Below, piece after piece: positions 1-6,692 of a stretch of DNA of 64,000 nt. Below the pieces are notes generated by a model. That model saw only the letters and a list, made by a program, of their open reading frames with translations, was not told the DNA's origin and ran no database searches. The stretch lies in contig CALDWI010000032.1 of the NCBI GenBank assembly GCA_937923795.1, forward strand, positions 52,671-116,670, read 5' to 3'. A program made the translations under genes and the position numbers. Source of the stretch: an uncultured Collinsella sp. GTDB taxonomy: Bacteria; Actinomycetota; Coriobacteriia; Coriobacteriales; Coriobacteriaceae. Each line of letters opens with the position of its first letter. Position 1 is the first letter of the stretch.

Positions 1-231
1 GTCGTCGCCCTCCTTGGCAAGCGACGTCGCCACATCCTTAAAGGTCGAAGCGTCCCAGGCCTCGTCCGCCACGATGGCAACCGGCACCGGATCGACCGTG
101 CCGTCGGAGCTGAGGTTCGCAAACATAAACATGAACATCGTGGAAAGCGCGATGGGAAAGAGAGCGCCCCAGACCCACGTGCTCGGCCGGCGCAGCAGCG
201 TCTTGACCGTGGTGATGATGGTGTTGAACAT
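1..231 (-). CDS. ABC-2 type transporter permease, N-terminal part (cut by window edge)
   Basis: The 77 visible residues start MFNTIITTVKTLLRR and run into a hydrophobic membrane segment (about residues 18-40, WVWGALFPIALSTMFMFMF). They then enter an extracytoplasmic stretch containing VDPVPVAIVADEAW. This is the usual N-terminus of ABC-2 exporter permeases: a short cytoplasmic amphipathic start, TM1, then a large external loop. The rest lies beyond base 1. It begins 9 bases after the stop of the ATPase gene, so the two are almost certainly co-transcribed and form one exporter. The substrate (drug, peptide or lipid) cannot be told from this part. Confidence 0.8.
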   Translation of the reverse strand, partial: MFNTIITTVKTLLRRPSTWVWGALFPIALSTMFMFMFANLSSDGTVDPVPVAIVADEAWDASTFKDVATSLAKEGDD

Positions 232-240
232 GGCCGCCCC

Positions 241-1179
241 CTAGTCGCGCAGCTCGCGGCCGGTGATCTCGAGGAACACGTCGTTGAGGGTCGGCGGCTC
301 GCTCCACACGCGGCCGAGCGCCACGTCCGCGGCGCGCAGCGTGTCGAGGATGTCGACCAGATTGTGCGGGCTCGCTTCGCAGGTGCAGACGAGCTCGCCG
401 CCGGACAGTTCAACCGAAAGCACGTGTTCGAGGGCGCGCAGGCGCTCGACCGTGGCGGTCTCGACGGCGCCGACCTCGACGGTCACGCGCTCGCCCATCT
501 GAATCATGCGCTTGAGCTCGTCGTTGGTGCCCTGCGCCAGCACGCGCCCGCCGTCCATGATCATGATGCGGCTGCAAATCTGCTCGACTTCCTCCATGTA
601 ATGGCTGGTATACACCACCGTGGCACCTTCGTCGCGCAGGCGGCAGATGCCCTCCAGGATGGCGTTTCGGCTCTGCGGGTCGACCGCCACCGTGGGCTCG
701 TCAAAGAAGATGAGCTCGGGCTTGTGCGCGATGCCGCAGGCGATGTTGAGGCGTCGCGCCAGGCCGCCCGAGAGCTTGCCGGGGCGGAACTTGGCAAAGT
801 CGCCCAGCCCGACAAAGTCGATCGCCTCGTCCACCAGCGCGCGGCGGCGCTTGCGGTCGTTGACGTAGAGACTGCAGAAATAATCGATGTTCTCGCGCAC
901 GGTGAGCTCGTCGAACACCGCCACCTGCTGCGGCACCACACCGATGCGGCGCTTGAGGTCGTAGCGGGCGGGCGTCATGGACTCGCCGAACAGCTCGATG
1001 GTGCCCTTGTCGTAGGCAAGCAGCTGCACAATGCAGTTGATGGACGTGGTCTTGCCCGAGCCGTTGGGGCCCAGCAGGCCAAAGATCTCGCCGGGGGCGA
1101 TGCTCAGGTTAAAGTGGTCGAGCGCAATAAGGTCGTCATAGCGCTTGACGAGGTTTTCGACGTGAACGATGTCTGTCAT
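241..1179 (-). CDS. ABC transporter ATP-binding protein (drug/ABC-2 exporter class)
   Basis: This is a 312-residue ATPase that energises the adjacent ABC-2 permease. Visible motifs are Walker A GPNGSGKT, a Q-loop region (GVVPQQ), signature LSGGLARR, Walker B LIFFDEPTVAVDP and the switch histidine in TSHYMEEVE. A C-terminal extension of about 90 residues resembles the DUF4162 tail of DrrA/CcmA-like exporters. The start at 1179 (MTDIVHVENLV) is preferred over an upstream in-frame ATG because GGAAGG lies about 8 bases before it. The upstream region is shared with the divergent sensor kinase, which may regulate this exporter; that is inference from position. Confidence 0.93.
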   Translation of the reverse strand: MTDIVHVENLVKRYDDLIALDHFNLSIAPGEIFGLLGPNGSGKTTSINCIVQLLAYDKGTIELFGESMTPARYDLKRRIGVVPQQVAVFDELTVRENIDYFCSLYVNDRKRRRALVDEAIDFVGLGDFAKFRPGKLSGGLARRLNIACGIAHKPELIFFDEPTVAVDPQSRNAILEGICRLRDEGATVVYTSHYMEEVEQICSRIMIMDGGRVLAQGTNDELKRMIQMGERVTVEVGAVETATVERLRALEHVLSVELSGGELVCTCEASPHNLVDILDTLRAADVALGRVWSEPPTLNDVFLEITGRELRD

Positions 1180-1366
1180 GAGGCGGCCCTTCCGTTGATT
1201 GCGGCCCGGTACGATTGCATCATCGCAGGAGCCGCCGGCGCGCACCAGTGAGCTTTGTCACGAGTGCGGGGGCTCGGTCGCGTGGCACGCTGACGCGACC
1301 GCCCCACCGTGCGGGAGGAATGTCACGGTTGCGCTAGGCGGCCCCTCCACCACGCGCAGCTTCGCG

Positions 1367-1372
1367 TACAAT
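1367..1372 (+). promoter_or_regulatory. -10 box implying a leaderless sensor-kinase mRNA
   Basis: TACAAT ends six bases before the ATG at 1379, so a normal transcription start would fall on the A of the start codon. No Shine-Dalgarno sequence is visible between 1340 and 1378. A good -35 was not found at 16-18 bp, so the promoter is only moderately supported. Confidence 0.5.
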
Positions 1373-1378
1373 ACCCGT

Positions 1379-2524
1379 ATGAACAGGCTTTTCGACAAAT
1401 CGATCGTGCTGGCGTGCTGTATTGCGGCCGCCATGGGTCTTGCTGTAGACGCTCGCCTGGTCGCGGCGTTTTGCCTTGGCGTTATTGCCACCTCACTGGC
1501 CGAGATCGCACAGAGAAACCGCGCCCGCCGTGCGAGCGAGGCCGCGAGCTACGCTTACATCATCGCGGCTGTCTTCGTGCCGCCGTTTGTGCCGTTTGCG
1601 CCTCTCGCCTTCTATGACATCGCGCGGCGCGTGCGCCGTGAGCACGCCTGGGTCGTACTGGGCATTGGCTCCGTCTTTGCCTTTGCGCTCGTCGCGGACC
1701 TTCGCACCGACGCGCTTACCGTCCGAACGCTCCTGCTGACCTCCATCCTTTCGGTCGCCGCCGCCTTGTTATCGCTACGTACCGCCCAGTTGGAGCGCGA
1801 GCAGCAGCGCATGCGCCGTACCCGCGACGAGCTGCAGGAACGAGCCCTCGCGCTCGAGGCGCGCAACCGCGATCTTGCTGACCGCCAGGACTACGAAGTC
1901 GAACTCGCGACACTCGCCGAGCGAGCCCGTATCGCGCGCGAGATTCACGATAACGTCGGCCACCAGCTCACGCGCGCCTCACTGCAGGCCGAAGCCCTAC
2001 GCGTGGTCCACGCCGACGAGCCTGGCGTCGCCGCCGATTTCGCCGACGTTAAACGCACGGTTGACGAGGCGCTCCAGCTTGTGCGCACCAGCGTCCACGC
2101 GCTCAACGACAACGCCGTCGACCTTTCCGTGCAGCTCGAACGCATTGTCGAAGGCACACGCTCGGACGGCGGCCCGCAGATTGAGCTTGAAGTTATGGCC
2201 GAACATGCGCCCGCAAACGTCGCCAACTGCTTTGCAGCGGTCCTGCGCGAAGCGCTCTCCAATACCATGCGCCACGCTTGCGCCCAGACCGTCACCGTAC
2301 GGTGCATGGAGCATCCGTCGTTTTACCAGCTCATTGTTACCGACGATGGCGTGGGTGAGGTCCAAGCAAGCGGCCGCGGCACCGCGGAGGGCATGGGGCT
2401 CGCCTCCATGCGCGAGCGCATCGAGGCGCTTGGCGGCACCTTCACCGCCGGCCCGCGTGCCGGCGCCGGCGGCTGGCGTGTGTTTGCCACCGTTCCCAAA
2501 CAGCAAGGAGATGAGGGCCGATGA
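1379..2524 (+). CDS. Sensor histidine kinase, NarL-partner (HisKA_3) type
   Basis: This is a 381-residue membrane kinase. Residues 10-135 hold about four hydrophobic segments with short loops and no large sensor domain. A coiled coil follows (about 135-180). The phosphoacceptor motif is REIHDNVGHQL with His190, and the ATPase domain has the N-box (REALSNTMRHA) and G-box (DDGVGE, GMGLASMRERIEALGG). This is the DesK/LiaS-like HPK7 arrangement, which usually senses membrane or envelope state. The start is the ATG just after a -10 box rather than an upstream in-frame ATG. The gene overlaps the response regulator by ATGA, so they are translationally coupled. The divergent exporter is a plausible target. 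Confidence 0.92.
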   Translation: MNRLFDKSIVLACCIAAAMGLAVDARLVAAFCLGVIATSLAEIAQRNRARRASEAASYAYIIAAVFVPPFVPFAPLAFYDIARRVRREHAWVVLGIGSVFAFALVADLRTDALTVRTLLLTSILSVAAALLSLRTAQLEREQQRMRRTRDELQERALALEARNRDLADRQDYEVELATLAERARIAREIHDNVGHQLTRASLQAEALRVVHADEPGVAADFADVKRTVDEALQLVRTSVHALNDNAVDLSVQLERIVEGTRSDGGPQIELEVMAEHAPANVANCFAAVLREALSNTMRHACAQTVTVRCMEHPSFYQLIVTDDGVGEVQASGRGTAEGMGLASMRERIEALGGTFTAGPRAGAGGWRVFATVPKQQGDEGR

Positions 2525-3150
2525 GGCTCATCGTTGTCGACGACGACCGCTTGGTGGTCGATTCGCTCAAGATTATCTTGGGCGCCCAGCCGCAGATCGA
2601 AGTGGTGGGCACCGGTGCCAACGGCAACGATGCGGTGGCGCTCTACGCCGAGCACGCACCCGATATCGCGCTGCTCGACATCCAGATGCCGGGACGCGAC
2701 GGCCTTTCGGCCGCGCGCGAGATCCTTGAGCACGACCCTGCGGCGCGCGTGGTGTTTCTGACGACGTTCTCGGATGACGAGTACATTGTGTCGGCGCTCA
2801 AGCTGGGCGCCCGCGGCTACCTGATCAAGACCGATGTCGCTGCCATTCCGCCGGCGTTGGCGCAGGTCATGGACGGCAAACGCGTGCTCGAGGGCAAGGC
2901 GATCGAAGATATCAACTTTGATGGGGCGGACGTCGAGGCCGGCGCGACCCGCCGGCCCGCCGCCTTTGCCGGCCTGACCGACCGCGAGTTCGAAGTCGCC
3001 GAGCTCATCGCCCGCGGCCTCGACAACAAGGAGATCGCTGCCACCGCCTATATGGGCGAAGGCACCGTGCGCAACCACATCAGCTCAATCCTAGCCAAAA
3101 TGGGGCTACGCAACCGTACGCAAATCGCCATTGCGTACCTGCGAGGGTAA
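2521..3150 (+). CDS. Response regulator, NarL/LuxR family
   Basis: The protein has 209 residues. The receiver domain (1-120) has acidic residues D7/D8, phosphoacceptor D53 (LLDIQMPGRDG) and a conserved lysine in GYLIKTD. A variable linker (130-150) leads to a LuxR-type HTH beginning at LTDREFEVAELIARGLDNKEIA and ending GTVRNHISSILAKMG. It is the cognate partner of the overlapping kinase and should bind DNA as a dimer once phosphorylated. The regulon is unknown; the divergently transcribed ABC exporter is the closest candidate. Confidence 0.95.
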   Translation: MRLIVVDDDRLVVDSLKIILGAQPQIEVVGTGANGNDAVALYAEHAPDIALLDIQMPGRDGLSAAREILEHDPAARVVFLTTFSDDEYIVSALKLGARGYLIKTDVAAIPPALAQVMDGKRVLEGKAIEDINFDGADVEAGATRRPAAFAGLTDREFEVAELIARGLDNKEIAATAYMGEGTVRNHISSILAKMGLRNRTQIAIAYLRG

Positions 3151-3211
3151 TTACCCAACGACCAACCGCTCCGACAGAGCAAAATAGCTGTTATCGATTT
3201 AATGCCATTTC

Positions 3212-3363
3212 AAAACTATGCCGGTTTACGGGGCTAAGCTCAGGGCCCCCATCCATACCCGCGTTTTCCGTAAAATGACGGCTTGTCTACCTGCGGTTTT
3301 ATTTTCACGGATATCGGCATGGTTGGGAGCGCGTGACTTAGCCCCGTAAACCGGCATAGTTTT
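3212..3363. repeat. Long palindromic unit A
   Basis: A perfect 27-bp inverted repeat (arms 3212-3238 and 3337-3363) encloses about 98 bp. The outer 17 bases of the left arm are AAAACTATGCCGGTTTA and the inner part continues CGGGGCTAAG. The loop contains CCAT...ATGG pairing and the core CTACCTGCGGTTTT at 3287-3300, which recurs in units B and C. No convincing gene lies here. Confidence 0.85.
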
Positions 3364-3396
3364 GTCCGAGCGGCTCTGCACGAGCGCCTCCGCAAG

Positions 3397-3432
3397 CCTC
3401 GCGGGACCAAAATGATCCGTTTTCCTCCGTCC
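3397..3432. repeat. Dispersed direct repeat, copy 1
   Basis: The segment contains CCAAAATGATCCGTTTTCCT. It recurs at 3636-3671 with few changes and, inverted and shortened, at 18724-18755. It lies between palindromic units A and B. Confidence 0.7.
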
Positions 3433-3449
3433 CCAAGGAATCACCCGGA

Positions 3450-3624
3450 ACCGCTCGCCACGAAACCTGCCCATCTACTACGTTTGACTCGATACCCTTG
3501 ACCATACCCCCGTTTTCCAGAAAACCGCAGGCGTTCTACCTGCGGTTTTCTTTTCGCATTTTTTGCCTTGGTTGAGGGCCGCCGCCCAAACGTAGTAGAT
3601 AGGCCCATTTCATGGCGAACGGGC
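3450..3624. repeat. Long palindromic unit B
   Basis: The best arms are 3469-3486 and 3587-3604 (18 bp, one mismatch, containing ATCTACTACGTTTG). Weaker complementarity extends about 18 bp outward. The loop holds the CTACCTGCGGTTTT core, here as part of a perfect 11-bp stem: AAAACCGCAGG with CCTGCGGTTTT around a 7-nt loop (3520-3548). Confidence 0.8.
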
Positions 3625-3635
3625 CACACGGATGT

Positions 3636-3671
3636 CCTCGCGAGGCCAAAATGATCCGTTTCCCTCTGTCC
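3636..3671. repeat. Dispersed direct repeat, copy 2
   Basis: This is the second copy of the sequence at 3397-3432. It shares CCTCGCG, then a short variable spot, then CCAAAATGATCCGTTT. It sits between palindromic units B and C. Confidence 0.7.
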
Positions 3672-3710
3672 ACGGGAGATCAAGTGCTGTTACGAATATG
3701 GTGTCATTTC

Positions 3711-3862
3711 AAAACTATGCCGGTTTACTACGATAAAAACGAGATTCCCGACCACGCGTGATTTTTTCGCAAAACTACAAGCCGTCTACCTGCGGTTTTG
3801 ATTTTGCCAAATGCGGTGTGGTTGGAGGTGGGCGATTTATCGTAGTAATCCGGCATAGTTTT
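3711..3862. repeat. Long palindromic unit C
   Basis: A 27-bp inverted repeat with one mismatch (arms 3711-3737 and 3836-3862). The outer arm AAAACTATGCCGGTTTA matches unit A. The inner ten bases are CTACGATAAA instead of A's CGGGGCTAAG, and the opposite arm is changed to match. The CTACCTGCGGTTTT core is at 3785-3798. Confidence 0.85.
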
Positions 3863-3895
3863 TTTCGCGACGGTACAACCGTGCGTTCACGCGCG

Positions 3896-3927
3896 GGGCC
3901 GGTGGGGCAATTTTGCCCCACCGGCCC
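3896..3927. terminator. Strong hairpin ending the hydrogenase operon
   Basis: A near-perfect GC-rich stem of about 15 bp (GGGCCGGTGGGGCAA and its complement) starts ten bases past the hydrogenase ferredoxin-subunit stop. There is no clear T-tract on the minus strand, so it may act as an mRNA 3' stabiliser as well as, or instead of, an intrinsic terminator. Confidence 0.65.
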
Positions 3928-3936
3928 GTCTTCGCG

Positions 3937-4278
3937 CTATTCCGGCTTGGTTACTACCGTGGGAGTCTTATCCGCCGCAACTGGAGTACGAGCGGTGTCC
4001 ATAGTCAGGCAGTGCTTGGGGCAGCTTTCGATGCACTCGCCGCACACCACGCAGGCGTACGGGTCGATCGACCACGTTCCGCCCTTGCGATCGACCGCGA
4101 GCGCGCCCGCCGGGCAACGCCGCGCGCACATGCCGCAGCAAATGCACACGTCCATGTCGTTGACGATATGCCCGCGCAGGCGCTCGGGCGCCGCGAGCTC
4201 CTCCTGCGGATAGCACACCGTAACCGGCTGCTTGACCATAGAACCTAAGGCCGTCTTGGCAAATGTCAGTAAACTCAT
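3937..4278 (-). CDS. echF: Ech-type hydrogenase ferredoxin-like subunit (2x[4Fe-4S])
   Basis: A 113-residue polyferredoxin with two cluster-binding motifs, CICCGMCARRCP and CVVCGECIESCP. It is homologous to EchF/HycF/NuoI and passes electrons between soluble ferredoxin and the NuoB-like subunit at the cytoplasmic side of the membrane. It is the last gene of the operon, 7 bases after the large subunit. The acidic/threonine tail after the second cluster is not informative. The gene name follows the Ech convention, because no formate-specific subunits are next to it. Confidence 0.88.
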   Translation of the reverse strand: MSLLTFAKTALGSMVKQPVTVCYPQEELAAPERLRGHIVNDMDVCICCGMCARRCPAGALAVDRKGGTWSIDPYACVVCGECIESCPKHCLTMDTARTPVAADKTPTVVTKPE

Positions 4279-4285
4279 GCCGCGC

Positions 4286-5374
4286 CTACCTTTCCGTGCA
4301 GCTAATGCAGGGGTCGATGGTCAGGATAATCATGGGCACGTTGGCAAGGAGCACGCCCTGCAGCGCATGTGTCAGACCCGCCAGGTTCTGCGACGTCGGC
4401 GTGCGCACGCGGAAGCGTTCCAGGTTCTTGGTGCCGTTACCGCGCACATAGTAATACGCCTCGCCGCGCGGCTGCTCAATCACAACCTCGCCGCGTGCGC
4501 CGTCGGCCGGTGTAAGCTTGGTGCGCCCGCCTATCCCGTCGTGCGGAATCTTGCCCACAAGCTCCTTAATGATGTCCATGGCCTGCGTGACCTCGGCACA
4601 GCGCACCTGGCAGCGGGCATAGCAATCGCCATCGGTAGCAACGATGGGCTCAAACGCAACCAGATCCGCATAGGCACCGTCGTCAAACATGCGCACGTCG
4701 TAATCCACGCCCGAGGCGCGCCCAAACGGGCCGACCATCGACAGATCCAGCGCATCTTTCTTGCTGATCACACCCACGCCATGCAAGCGCTCGCCGCAGC
4801 TGTCATCGTCCAAAAACGTATGCACCAGGGCCTCGTAGTCGGGACGCATGGCATCGAGCGTCTGGACAATTCCGGCCAGCTCGGAGTCCTCGATATCGTG
4901 CTTAAGGCCGCCGATCTCGTTAATCGACAGAATCACGCGGCCACCGCACGTGCTCTCGAAGATCTTGAGAATCTGCTCGCGCAGGGTCCACGAACGATAG
5001 AACAGTGCCTCGAAGCCAAAGGCGTCGGCGAGCAGACCCAGCCACAACAGGTGCGAATGAATACGCGAAAGCTCGTGCAAAATGGTGCGGATATACTGCA
5101 CGCGGCCGGGCACCTCGATGTCGAGCATGCGCTCGCAGGCGCTGGCATAACCGTAGCTGTGGCCCACGGCGCAGATGCCACAGATGCGCTCGGCGATGTA
5201 GCCAAACTGGTGCATGTCGCGCTTTTCGGTGAGCTTCTCGAGCCCGCGGTGCACAAAGCCGATCTGCGGAATTGCCTCGATGACGCGGTCGTCCTCGATT
5301 ACCAGGTCCAGATGAAGCGGCTCGGGCAGCACCGGGTGCTGCGGGCCAAACGGAATAACGGAGCGATGTGCCAT
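4286..5374 (-). CDS. echE: Group 4 [NiFe]-hydrogenase large (catalytic) subunit
   Basis: The 362-residue protein has both nickel-ligand pairs: C65/C68 in RICGIC near the N-terminus and C356/C359 in DPCISCTER at the extreme C-terminus. These four cysteines distinguish a true hydrogenase from complex I NuoD, which lacks them. It catalyses reversible H2 formation coupled to ion translocation. The chain ends three residues after the last ligand, so there is no cleavable C-terminal extension, as in Ech enzymes. No hyp maturation genes are in the window. The SD AAGGAGG precedes the start. Confidence 0.95.
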   Translation of the reverse strand: MAHRSVIPFGPQHPVLPEPLHLDLVIEDDRVIEAIPQIGFVHRGLEKLTEKRDMHQFGYIAERICGICAVGHSYGYASACERMLDIEVPGRVQYIRTILHELSRIHSHLLWLGLLADAFGFEALFYRSWTLREQILKIFESTCGGRVILSINEIGGLKHDIEDSELAGIVQTLDAMRPDYEALVHTFLDDDSCGERLHGVGVISKKDALDLSMVGPFGRASGVDYDVRMFDDGAYADLVAFEPIVATDGDCYARCQVRCAEVTQAMDIIKELVGKIPHDGIGGRTKLTPADGARGEVVIEQPRGEAYYYVRGNGTKNLERFRVRTPTSQNLAGLTHALQGVLLANVPMIILTIDPCISCTER

Positions 5375-5379
5375 GGACC

Positions 5380-6099
5380 TTACGCCTCCTTTTTCTGCTT
5401 GTCGCGGGCGGCCTTGGCGGCAAGCGCCGCGCGGACCTTGGCCGCTTTCTCGGGATCCATGGCGGCGAGCTTTGCCTCCATCTCGGCAGCCTTGAGCGCG
5501 GCCTTCGCAGCAGTTTCATCGTGCTGAGCATCGGAGCCGGCAGCCGCAGCGGGCTGAGCGACGGCAGCGCCCGCAGCATCGCCAGCGCCCGCAGTGCCCT
5601 CCCCCGCAGCGGCCGTGGCAGTAGCAGCCTTCTCGGCCGCGGCCTTGCGCGCCTTGGCCTCGGCAGCGGCACGGACCTTCATGGCTTTCTCGCGCGCGGC
5701 CTTCACCTCGGGCGTGATAACGCTCATGGGCTCGGCAGTCGAGACCTGGTAGAAAAAGCCCTTAAAGTCAATCTGCATATCGGTAATGGCAAGACCAAAC
5801 AGGTCGTGCGCTTCGTTTTCAAACGGGAATACTGCCGGATAGTACGAGCTGATGGACGGAATCTCCTGGTACTGATTAATTCCCTCAACCACCAGGTTCT
5901 CGATCGCATAGCTGCCGTCCTGCGCAATATGCTCCTGAGCAGCACGAACGTCGATAAACGTATAGACCAAGCGATACGATCCGTCGTCCACACAGCGCTC
6001 GGCATGCATCTGCACAAAGCGCGCGCCGGTACCTTTGAGCGCCTGCACACGCGGCAACAGTTCATCGATCCCGACGGTGGTGTAGATTGCCTTTTGCAT
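5380..6099 (-). CDS. echD: Hydrogenase subunit, NuoC/HycE-N-like, with long Ala/Lys-rich tail
   Basis: Residues 1-135 resemble the NuoC 30-kDa fold, including YPAVFPFENEAHDLFG. Residues 136-239 form a low-complexity Ala/Lys/Glu tail, probably helical or disordered, absent from typical EchD (about 110-160 residues). It overlaps the upstream NuoB-like gene by one base (TAATG), showing tight translational coupling. It forms part of the peripheral arm. The function of the tail is unknown; lysine-rich tails could mediate docking, but that is a guess. Confidence 0.85.
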   Translation of the reverse strand: MQKAIYTTVGIDELLPRVQALKGTGARFVQMHAERCVDDGSYRLVYTFIDVRAAQEHIAQDGSYAIENLVVEGINQYQEIPSISSYYPAVFPFENEAHDLFGLAITDMQIDFKGFFYQVSTAEPMSVITPEVKAAREKAMKVRAAAEAKARKAAAEKAATATAAAGEGTAGAGDAAGAAVAQPAAAAGSDAQHDETAAKAALKAAEMEAKLAAMDPEKAAKVRAALAAKAARDKQKKEA

Positions 6100-6680
6100 T
6101 ACTCGGCCTCCTTTGCAGCGGCGGGCGCGCCGTCAGCCGCGCCTGCGTCGACACCGGCCCCGGCCTCAGCCGCAGCCACAAACCCGTCCTCGCCCAGCTC
6201 GACGCCACCATCCCAGGTTGCGGCGCCGCCCACGGTAAGCGGGTCACCGCCAACACGCATCACGGCCTCCTTCTGGTCCAGGATGCCGCACGCCTCCACG
6301 ATGGCATCGATCACGGTCTCGGGACGAATGGCGCACCCGGGCGCGTACACGTCCACGGGAATCGCGCGGTCTACGCCGCCGATCACGTTATAGGCATCGC
6401 GGAATACGCCGCCCGAGCACGCGCAGATACCGCAGGCCACCACGCACTTGGGCTCGAGCATCTGGTTGTAGATCTGGCGCACGACGGGCAGGTTCTGAGC
6501 GTTGACCGACCCCGTCACCAAAAAGATATCCGCATGCTTGGGGTTGCCGGTGTTGACCACGCCAAAGCGCTCCGCATCGAACAGCGGCGTGAGCGAGGCC
6601 AGCACCTCGATATCGCATCCGTTGCAGCTCGAGCCGTCGTAATGAATAACCCACGGCGAGCGCGACATTTTATGATCCAT
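6099..6680 (-). CDS. echC: Hydrogenase small subunit, NuoB-like
   Basis: A 193-residue NuoB/EchC/HycG homologue carrying the proximal [4Fe-4S] cluster. Ligands visible are C19 and C22 (SSCNGCDIE), a cysteine in VACGICACSGG and one in APGCAIRPE. It contacts the Ni-containing subunit and receives electrons from the ferredoxin-like subunit. The last 40 residues are an Ala-rich tail beyond the usual end of the family. The start at 6680 has TAGGAGG nine bases upstream. Confidence 0.92.
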   Translation of the reverse strand: MDHKMSRSPWVIHYDGSSCNGCDIEVLASLTPLFDAERFGVVNTGNPKHADIFLVTGSVNAQNLPVVRQIYNQMLEPKCVVACGICACSGGVFRDAYNVIGGVDRAIPVDVYAPGCAIRPETVIDAIVEACGILDQKEAVMRVGGDPLTVGGAATWDGGVELGEDGFVAAAEAGAGVDAGAADGAPAAAKEAE

Positions 6681-6692
6681 GGATGCCGCCTC

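Noticed and set aside
3226..4213. Open frames of 80-150 codons inside the palindromic region between the response regulator and the hydrogenase
   Set aside because: They are translations of repeat sequence, lack ribosome-binding sites and recognisable domains, and two of them mirror the same repeat (TDHFG-x-AR).
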